DNA from: Enoplosus armatus
Taxonomy: Eukaryota > Chordata > Actinopteri > Centrarchiformes > Enoplosidae
Assembly (NCBI RefSeq): GCF_043641665.1
Contig: NC_092180.1
Coordinates: forward strand, 28,695,054 to 28,759,053
Reading direction: 5' to 3'
Length of the DNA: 64,000 bases
This document shows, piece by piece, positions 57,271-64,000 of this stretch (the first letter of the stretch is position 1; each line of letters opens with the position of its first letter). The notes below the pieces were generated by a model that ran no database searches, was not told where the DNA came from, and saw only the letters and a list, made by a program, of their open reading frames with translations. The translations under genes were made by a program, and so were the position numbers.

Positions 57271-58389
57271 CTTCCTACTGCAGCAATAGCCCCGTCACTA
57301 GTAAGCTAATTTCTCATCATGGACAATATGGTGCATAGAAGGGAGATACTAAGCAACGGCTTGAGCTGCTTTTTAAAGTTTGCATGCCTTTCATGTAATT
57401 CTGCGACGCGAAAGGTATACAATCTCATATGCCTCAGTGGTAATGTTAAAAACAATAAATACAAGGAAAAACACTAAGGGCCCGGAATAGAACCTTGTAG
57501 TACACCACAAGGAAGAGTAGTGCACAAACAGTGACAGAAAAACATTCTTCCAACACTGAAAGTGTTGTTCTTCTATAATCATCCACAAAGGGAGGTGTTG
57601 TCAGATGATAAATGATGGAAAAGTTAACACTGGGTGGAAATAGTCCCTCTACTTTGATGTTGTGTGCGTTAAAAGGTGACCAAAACAGTGGGCGTCAACA
57701 GTGTTTGGGTAACTATGAAGGCAGCTTTAGAATGAATGTTCTTTATAACTGTGCCCAGGGAGGAATATTTGCATCAAAGCTTACACTGTTGGACTGATTA
57801 ATGTGTTACTTGAAAGCCATGCAGTGGCCAGAGAGTTTATTTACTCCCTACAGGCTGCAGCACGTTCAGGATTTTACATTTTATACTTTCATTTATCTCG
57901 ACAGGTTTAAATACACGTCATAAATACTAAATGATTCAAACTTCTCCTCGTTTGTGTGCTTTGTCATGTTACAGCACAGTGAGAAGCTTGGAATTGGGCA
58001 GTACCTGTATACTACCACAGTATACACTAGGTCAAAGAAAAATCTACTTTGCCGCATAATACAGTTATTTCACGACAGATAATATACAGGTATTTTCAGT
58101 ATTCAAAACATGAAACATTTCGTAAAGCAAAATGCATTTCCAACCTTTATTTTACCTCGAAAGACCATTGAGGAGGCATCCTCATTCACAGTGGTGTCGA
58201 GGTGCTTGCAGATGAAACGGCTAACAGTAAAAACAACAACGTATGGCAGTTGAAAGTTAAAATACAGGATAATAAACATGCTATGGAGTAAACCGAAAGA
58301 AAGAAATACAATGAATTGTAAAATAGAATGAAAGAAATAAACACAAGGGATTCAATTACCGTGTAGTTAAAAACATCTTGCGATGAATT

Positions 58390-59435
58390 CACACCAGTTG
58401 CGACCCCTGTCAACTCTCTTCAATGTTCTTAGCACAGGTTTAAGTTCAAAAAGTCCAGTAAACTCCCTTTCCCGAGTTCGGATCGTCGCCAACCTGTGTA
58501 ATTTGTGCCCATGTGGACGACAACCTTCTTAACAAAAGGGTTTTCTGTAAGCAGGCTAAGGATGACTCAAATGAGGTTGGAGACTTTAGCACCCGGGTAG
58601 CAGATGGAGCCGGCCAGCTTTGACTTCAGGTCTCTTACGATGGAATCACAGATTATCAGCGGCGGTACTGTAGTCCATGATGTGTTGGCATTTGGAAGGC
58701 AGTGTGTTGCAGCCCTGCTGGACCTGACGTTCCTGATAATGGAGTCACCCCGGCTATCATGCACTGGTGGATGGGCTTTCCTTTCGGGATCCGGGTTGGT
58801 TAGCACTATGGCCGATGGGAGCGCTCCGCTCCTGGATGTGACAGACCGGTCAGCGGAGAGAAGTCTTTGTTGTCCGGCATGTAAAATCCATTTGCTGGCA
58901 GGTCGGGCGGAGCAGCCAATGAAGAGGGAGGACAGCCAGCCAGATCAGGATGCCTTGGGGAAGGTGGAGAAGTCAAATTTTCCAGAGAGCCCTGTGTGAG
59001 AGTGGCTGGAGGCGGTGTTTACCCTGGCAGGGCCTACTGTTCTTCACCTGGACCCAAGGCTCTGAGATGGATGGAGTTGAGCAAACATGGGTCTATGTAC
59101 CAAGACTGAGAGGCCTGTGGAGTGGATCGCTTCACCGCCGGACCTCTGAATAGTGGTATCATTGTCCTGGGCTACTGCTGTATGGTCTGGGGGGCAGGAC
59201 AGGCTGGCACCACCTTGATTGCCCAGAAGGGAGAGGTGTTTTGACTGCGCTGAGGCTATGGATGATAGCTCCAGGATTAACTTCCCTCTCCGTCAGTTCA
59301 GCCTGCAGTATGGTAACGTCTGTCTCCAACTGTGCACAGGTAGGATGGCAATCCACACACACATCCTTTGTTTGTTGACAAGACCAGGACATAGCCACTG
59401 CTGAGGATGATGCACTGAGAAAATGTGTCATATTG
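58390..59435 (-). pseudogene. Retrotransposon ORF1-like remnant with SGNH/esterase-type blocks
   Basis: On the minus strand, upstream to downstream, the reading gives a coiled-coil-like QLETDVTILQAELTERE (59330s) and then, in another frame, LIICDSIVRDLKSKLAGSI, CYPGAKVSN (58640-58570) and VVVHMGTNYTGWRRSELGKG (58530-58460). The DSIVRD and VHxGTN blocks are the catalytic-serine and block III signatures of SGNH/GDSL-fold esterases found in ORF1 of some CR1/L2-type non-LTR elements. Stops and frame changes show it is decayed. No reverse transcriptase is attached here. Confidence 0.6.
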
Positions 59436-59758
59436 TAGACAAACTCAAAATCTAATCAGTTTACATGCAATTTCATATGATTGTATTGAACTTGATTGTA
59501 TTTTTCACTGCGCATACTGTATCTACAGAGACAACAGAAACAACTTAGAATGCAGCACAAACCAGCAACTTCTTCTACATCCTGAAAAGTCACTTAAAGT
59601 GTGTTCAGCTGTCAAATACTTGCAAATAATGTGAGGCAAACGTTTTGCTCCATGTTCAGTCTGGAGTGTTTTTTTCAGTCCCTGCTTAGTTGCCCCAAAA
59701 ACAGCCAGTGCACTGGCTGTACAGATGTTGGCTGTAGCTAACTAGCAACGTACTAACT

Positions 59759-59763
<5 letters not shown>

Positions 59764-59793
<30 letters not shown>
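59764..59793. repeat. (TG)n microsatellite
   Basis: A nearly pure TG run of about 30 nt within the 4.6-kb intron. Confidence 0.95.
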
Positions 59794-59794
<1 letters not shown>

Positions 59795-59924
59795 CGATGG
59801 GCATTTATGTGTGGTATTGTATACATCATATACCTCATCCGACTGCATCCAGAAGACGTTAAAACTTGTTTTAAAAAAGTTCTAATGACTAATATTCTGA
59901 ATTAAACACATAGTTTTGTTTTAT

Positions 59925-60370
59925 CCGGAGCCGATGATGGAAGTAGCTAATGAGTGAGCCGTCTCACTTCCTCCTCATCACTGTTGTGAGTTCCGCGTGT
60001 GCAGTACCGATCGGGCAAGCCCACGCTGCTTTGTTTGAAAACAAAGAACTGGCCGAAAGCACTGCACACACCGAAGAAGACCCGTGGAACTTCCATTGTG
60101 GCCAGGTATTAACATGCGTCCTGGGTGATCTGATCACAAGCAGATAGCTCCCTGTGCGTCTGTGCACACCTGGCATTAACATCTCGTCTAACATCTGGTC
60201 TCGAGTGACCACCGGTGATGGGGTCTCTTTTCCCCGCTCTATATGCAAATAAACATGTACACAATTTCCGTTTGCGGACGTTGTTGTTTTTAACCTGAAT
60301 TTGATGAATTTACCGTTTATCAGACCACAAATTGGAAAAACAACAGATGACAGTGGTTGCAAGCGGTGGT
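59925..60370 (-). repeat. Composite dispersed repeat
   Basis: This region collects blocks also seen elsewhere in the window: GATGATGGAAGTAG (as 54545), ATGCGTCCTGGGTGATCTGA (as 22025) and an AACCTGAATTTGAT...TTTATCAGACCACA segment (inverse of 29150-29200). Together they suggest one element of about 450 bp of which the other sites hold fragments. The strand is arbitrary. Confidence 0.5.
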
Positions 60371-61038
60371 AATACAACGGCAAAAAGAATGCATCCTCCA
60401 CAAACGTCGTCAAGCAGCGGTGGTAAAAGGTAAAAAGCCGGCTCTGCAAGTCAGACATCACCCACAAATGCCATCACTGTGTGCTTGTGTAAGGACATGG
60501 TTCCTTTTCAAACAGCTGATAGAAAGGGCTTTACTATGTGAAATATGTCCTGGTAATACAGTAATAAGAGAAGAGTAATAGCTGCCATACCAGTGCTTTA
60601 TCCCTTCAGAAGCATTTATATTGACATTTTAAGAAAAATGGATACACCGTGATATATACCACTACCGTCCGTGCTTCAAATGATACCATGATCTACATTT
60701 TGGGCCGTACTGCCCAGCCCTAGTTGTGACTCCTGCTGTTTCGTTAAATGTGGTTCAGAAATATGAAAAAGAGGTTCTGTGCATATTTGGAACTGAAAGT
60801 GGATGTAACTGTTGCCTGAACCTCAATAAAAAACAAACAAACACACGAACCTGTCGATGATCACGTGAGGGGCAAACCTAAAGACACCACAATGTGGAAA
60901 GAATTGTTAGTCGCAGATGCGGAATTGTACTAATAACTTAGGACAATCTAGACATTCCTGTTGTACATTTCATAGCATTCAATTGCATCACAGTCTTTAT
61001 CAGCAAGTGGACACTCAGGTGTCAAGTGGTTATATATT

Positions 61039-61051
61039 GGGGGGGGGGGGG
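61039..61051. repeat. Poly-G run (13 G)
   Basis: An uninterrupted G homopolymer. Confidence 0.9.
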
Positions 61052-61469
61052 TAACTGCTGTCGTTGTTCAAAGACGGGCTCTGGTGTTCGGTGTGATTGT
61101 CGTCCTTGATCTGTCTCCGGCCATCCGCTGACCTCTTCCCAATAAATGCTGTGAGCAGTTTCGGTCTGGTGTCTACTAGTCTGACTCACCAGATGTAGGC
61201 TGCTGAGATAAGTCCGGTGATTATTTCAGTCGCCATTCTCCTCCCCTTCCTGCGTGGTTTAAACGGGTCCAGTGAGCCCCTCCAGAGCTAAAGTGTAGGT
61301 ATGCTGCACCTCTAGGACACTGATGATCAAGTTATGTTGTTTTTGTTATGTTTTTGTCGTGTCTTTTTTAACAGTAAAAGTTGCAAAATCACGTAGTCTA
61401 CATACATCGTTTACTATTTTATGTGGTGTTTTCTTTAGCCGGGATTTAACCATTTTAATGCCAGGGCTC

Positions 61470-61670
61470 GCCTCCCCACGTGCAAATTCCAGTTCCACCA
61501 AGCTCCCCACCAGACACTATTTAGCAACAGCACCGTCGATGCCTCCTGGGCTTAGCGCCGCCCAAGATGATTGTGATTGGTTTAAATAAATACAGACAAA
61601 CCAGAGTGTTTTTTTTCCCCCTATCCCAGAACGACGATGGGTTGACGCTATGCGAGACTAGGTGTCTACA
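61470..61670 (+). repeat. Dispersed fish repeat (GGGCTTAGCGCCGCCC type)
   Basis: CCTCCTGGGCTTAGCGCCGC followed by CCAAGATGATTGTGATTGG and a later TATCCCAGAACGACGATG segment resembles an abundant short interspersed fish element. Its termini were not determined. It ends about 120 bp before the TG tract at the next acceptor. Confidence 0.5.
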
Positions 61671-61786
61671 GACAGCTGATGTTGTTTGTTTCGCGTGTTT
61701 ATTCTGTATCTTTTATTGCATTTTATGTATCTTGTTTGTTTTTGTGCCTTGCTATTGTACTAGTCATTACACTAACAACATGATTT

Positions 61787-61788
<2 letters not shown>

Positions 61789-61820
<32 letters not shown>
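61789..61820. repeat. adamts17: (TG)16 upstream of a splice acceptor
   Basis: A 32-nt pure TG run ending 11 nt before the exon at 61832. It is complementary both to (CA)n after that exon and to (AC)13 at the start of the same intron. Confidence 0.97.
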
Positions 61821-61822
<2 letters not shown>

Positions 61823-61831
61823 CTTGAGCAG

Positions 61832-61959
61832 AGAAGCCGTGTGTGCTGTTTTGCAGCCCAGTGGGTCGAGACGTCCCAGTCCTGATGGCTGACAGGGTGA
61901 TGGATGGGACGCCCTGTGGTCCATACGAAGCCGACTTATGTGTTAACGGGAGATGTCAG
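61832..61959 (+). CDS. adamts17: ADAMTS17 exon (window exon 11): cysteine-rich region
   Basis: This 128-nt exon has acceptor CTTGAGCAG and donor GTACAC. The first two bases complete a Glu codon begun at 57239. It encodes [20 protein letters not shown], then [19 protein letters not shown] and RCQ. The CxLFC and (V/L)xDGTxC motifs belong to the ADAMTS cysteine-rich region. PCGPYE(T/A)DLCV(H/N)G(K/R)CQ matches ADAMTS17. The next residues (the expected KxGCDG stretch) would come from an exon beyond 64000. The exon is flanked by (TG)16 and (CA)n. Skipping it alone would shift the frame. Confidence 0.96.
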
Positions 61960-61974
61960 GTACACACATATACT

Positions 61975-61995
61975 CACACACACACACACACACAC
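61975..61995. repeat. adamts17: (CA)n just after a splice donor
   Basis: About ten CA units starting 16 nt after the donor, complementary to the TG run upstream of the same exon. Confidence 0.95.
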
Positions 61996-62249
61996 CCACA
62001 TATATACTGCATACTCTCCAAATACGATTAGACTTCCTTTGGCCTGGTGGCCTGCCTCTCTTGTCCAAAACGGACAACTTCAGCCAGCTTCTTCGCCTGC
62101 CAGACGGTGGTGTCATTGCTAACCCTACCTACTCAGCCTTCCTCTTAGGTTCACTCAACCATCATCTTCCAGCAAAGAACTGAGCTGATGTTAATGTTTA
62201 TATTTAAATGACAAGGACCTCTAGCTGCCATGTGAATTATGACTCTATT

Positions 62250-63385
62250 TTCCATCTATCCATCCATTTTCTTTCGCTCATCTGGGGCTGGTTTGCGGTG
62301 ATGGCAGGCGTAGCAGGGTAGGCCAGACGTCCCTCTCCCCAGTCACGTTTTCCAGCTCCTCCTGGGGGATCCCGAGGCATTCCCTGGCCAGATGAGATAT
62401 GTAATCTCTCCAGCGTGTTCTGGGTTTAACCCAGGGACTCCTCCCAGTTGGACGTGCCCAGAAATCCTCCTAAGGAAGGCACCCAGGAGGCAACCTGATC
62501 AGATGCCCAAACCACCTCAACTGGTTCCTTTCGATGTGAAGGAGCAGTGACTCTACTCTGAGCTCCCTTCAGATGTCTGAGCTCCTCAACCTATCTCTAA
62601 GGCTGAGCCCAGCCACCCTGCAGAGGAAACTCATTTCAACCACTAGTATCCGCAGTCCCATTTTTCCGATCACTATCCAAAGCTCAGGACCATAGGTGAG
62701 GGTTGGAACGTAGATCAAGTGATAAATCAAAAGCTTTGCCTTCCGGCTTAGCTCCCTCTTCACCACAAAGGTTCAGTACAATGCCCATGTTACTGCTGAT
62801 GGTGCACCAATCTGTCTGTCAATCTCATGCTCCATTTTACCCTCACTCGATCACAAGATCCCGAGATTCTTGAACTCCTTCACTTGAGGCACTCACTTGA
62901 GCAATCCACCTTTTTCCTGCAGATAACCATGGCCTCAGACTTTGAGGTGCTGACTCTCATCCTGACCGCTTCACAACCACCCCACTGTGTGCTGTTGTTC
63001 ATAGTCTGATGAAGTCAACAGAACCGCATCATCTTCAAAGAGCAGAGACGCAATTCTGAAGAGTGCTGGTCCACTGTTCCACGACCAGGACGGAATCCGC
63101 ATTGTTCTTCCCCTGCTGAAAGCAGCCTGATCCAAACCCTACTTTCCCCTCCTGAGTCCTCTAACAGCCGAACTCTTCTCACACCCGGGGTTTTGCTTCC
63201 GCAACCAGAGAAGCCTCAGCCCTCCTGGCCTCCTGGTACCTGTTTTCTGCTTCAGGACGCCCTTTGGCTAACCAAGCCCAAAAGGCCTCCTTCATCTTTC
63301 TGACAACTTCCTTTACCACTGGTGTCCACCAGCGGGTTCTTAGGTTGCCGCCACGACATGCACTTTCCATGTTGTACAGCAATCA
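62250..63385 (-). pseudogene. Non-LTR retrotransposon remnant: reverse transcriptase end and C-terminal region
   Basis: On the minus strand from 63382 a linker reads WWTPVVKEVVRKMKEAFWAW and EAENRYQEARRAEASLVAEA. A large deletion follows, joining it near 63060 to SLLFEDDAVLLTSSD (the FADD catalytic box with Ala changed to Glu). Next come SEAMVICRKKVDCS, FKNLGIL, EHEIDRQIGAPSAVTWALY and VVKRELSRKAKLLIYHLIYV with PTLTYGPELW. The tail LLHIERNQLRWFGHLIRLPP and a GATGGATGGA end (about 62254) finish it. Similar proteins ending in a WERLG(I/V)P.EELE-type stretch are common in fish. The clade is uncertain (I/Nimb- or RTE-like). It is inactive. Confidence 0.75.
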
Positions 63386-63734
63386 ACACTGGTTTCATTT
63401 AACCATGACCATGATCTTTGCTTAACCTTAATTAAGTTTTTTTTGTGTGTCTAAACCTAACCAAACCCCCTACCATAGAAATGGCAGATCAGGAAACACA
63501 AATAGGAATCTTTGAAAAGGCTTTGGAAGGCACTGACTAAAAATGTTGTTCTGCTGAATGGGGCATCAGATCACTTATACGGCTTGTTTTGGAAGCCATT
63601 GAAAAATGATGTACTTAGTGTTTTTAGTTTGAAGGGCTTGTTGTGACAGTGTGATCCCACTCTTGGATCCTTACTGTGTGATGTTCAAGCTTTGTGGTGG
63701 CATCATCTTAACATCTTAGTTATTGTAATTCATT

Positions 63735-64000
63735 GTATTCAGTTGCTTGGCTTTTAACAAATACTAGAAGACAAGATCCTATCAGCCCTGTTTTAGCCTC
63801 TATTCACTGGCTACCAATACGTTTTAGAATTGATTTTAAGATTTTACTGATTACCTTAAAAGCAGTTCATGGCTTAGCTCCCAGTTACATGAGCCAGAGC
63901 GTAGCCTCAGATCCTCAGGAAGGGCTCTGCTGGCTCTTCCTAAGTCCTGGCTCAAAACTAAAGGTGACTGAAGGCTTTTGTGGTCAGGGCCCCTCAGCTC
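63735..64000 (+). pseudogene. L2-like non-LTR retrotransposon tail, second copy, cut by window end
   Basis: This copy repeats the sequence of 13790-14060, with shared stretches such as TTTTAGAATTGATTTTAAGA and CTAAGTCCTGGCTCAAAACT. The readable protein pieces are SLYSLATNTF, HEPERSLRSSGRALLALPKS and WLKTKGD. It is stop-laden. It extends further 5' than the first copy in the reverse transcriptase (QPCFSLYSLATN corresponds to PxLxxLHWLP). Confidence 0.8.

Larger units (their letters stand above)
57240..61831 (+). other. adamts17: adamts17 intron, 4.6 kb
   Basis: The donor GTGAGA runs straight into (AC)13, and the acceptor TTGAGCAG follows (TG)16. Contents: a retroelement ORF1 remnant (58390-59435), TG repeat (59764-59793), repeat blocks (59925-60370), a G13 run (61039-61051) and a dispersed repeat (61470-61670). 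I see nothing I can name in 57300-58380 or 60380-61030. Confidence 0.85.
61960..64000 (+). other. adamts17: adamts17 intron, runs beyond the window
   Basis: It starts with donor GTACAC and continues to the window end with no further ADAMTS17 exon seen. It contains a CA run, a non-LTR remnant on the minus strand (62250-63385) and the beginning of an L2-like copy (63735 onward). I recognise nothing in 63400-63730 apart from a single GGTTAAG-type repeat arm. Confidence 0.8.

Overview
The window is vertebrate genomic DNA, almost certainly from a ray-finned (teleost) fish. It has long AT-moderate introns, GT-AG splice sites, abundant (TG)n/(CA)n microsatellites, and a mixed load of Tc1/mariner, Harbinger, hAT-like, L1-like, L2-like and Ty3/gypsy sequences. 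No bacterial-style operons or CRISPR arrays were seen, and the only tRNA-like sequences are tRNA-derived SINEs.

The one host gene is a partial ADAMTS metalloprotease on the + strand, recognised as ADAMTS17 (adamts17). Eleven coding exons (1,403 nt, about 2% of the window) are present at 4118-4290, 5218-5301, 7007-7164, 19153-19196, 37702-37807, 46128-46268, 51562-51712, 55624-55725, 55839-55984, 57070-57239 and 61832-61959. All splice phases match, all sites are GT-AG, and no exon contains a stop. In order they encode the end of the prodomain with an RGKR furin site, the reprolysin-type zinc protease domain (HELGHNMGMSHD plus Met-turn), the disintegrin-like module, the first thrombospondin type 1 repeat and the start of the cysteine-rich region. 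The signal peptide and most of the prodomain lie upstream of the window; the rest of the cysteine-rich region, the spacer and the later TSP1 repeats lie downstream.

The introns (up to 18.5 kb) hold nearly everything else. 1-4117: a hAT-like MITE. 5.7-6.2 kb and 8.6-9.0 kb: two MITEs. 9.56-10.3 kb: a frameshifted Tc1 transposase. 13.8-14.3 kb: an L2-like tail. 16 kb: a GDSH-type remnant. 22.4-24 kb: an L1 remnant. 33.5-36.9 kb: a decayed two-gene Harbinger element with transposase and MADF/BESS protein facing each other, itself invaded by a SINE, a palindromic MITE and an L2 tail. 41.6-42.4 kb: a gypsy reverse transcriptase carrying a small nested insertion. 42.6-45.7 kb: a long L1 remnant split by a probable solo LTR. 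52.6-54.3 kb: a structurally complete Tc1 transposon with an open 346-residue transposase. 58.4-59.4 kb and 62.25-63.4 kb: two minus-strand non-LTR remnants. 63.7-64 kb: a second L2-like tail running off the end.

The most notable signal not explained by ordinary annotation is the placement of dinucleotide repeats at splice sites. Exons at 57070-57239 and 61832-61959 each have (TG)n just upstream and (CA)n just downstream, so their pre-mRNA could form competing hairpins that loop out either exon, both exons, or the intron between them.
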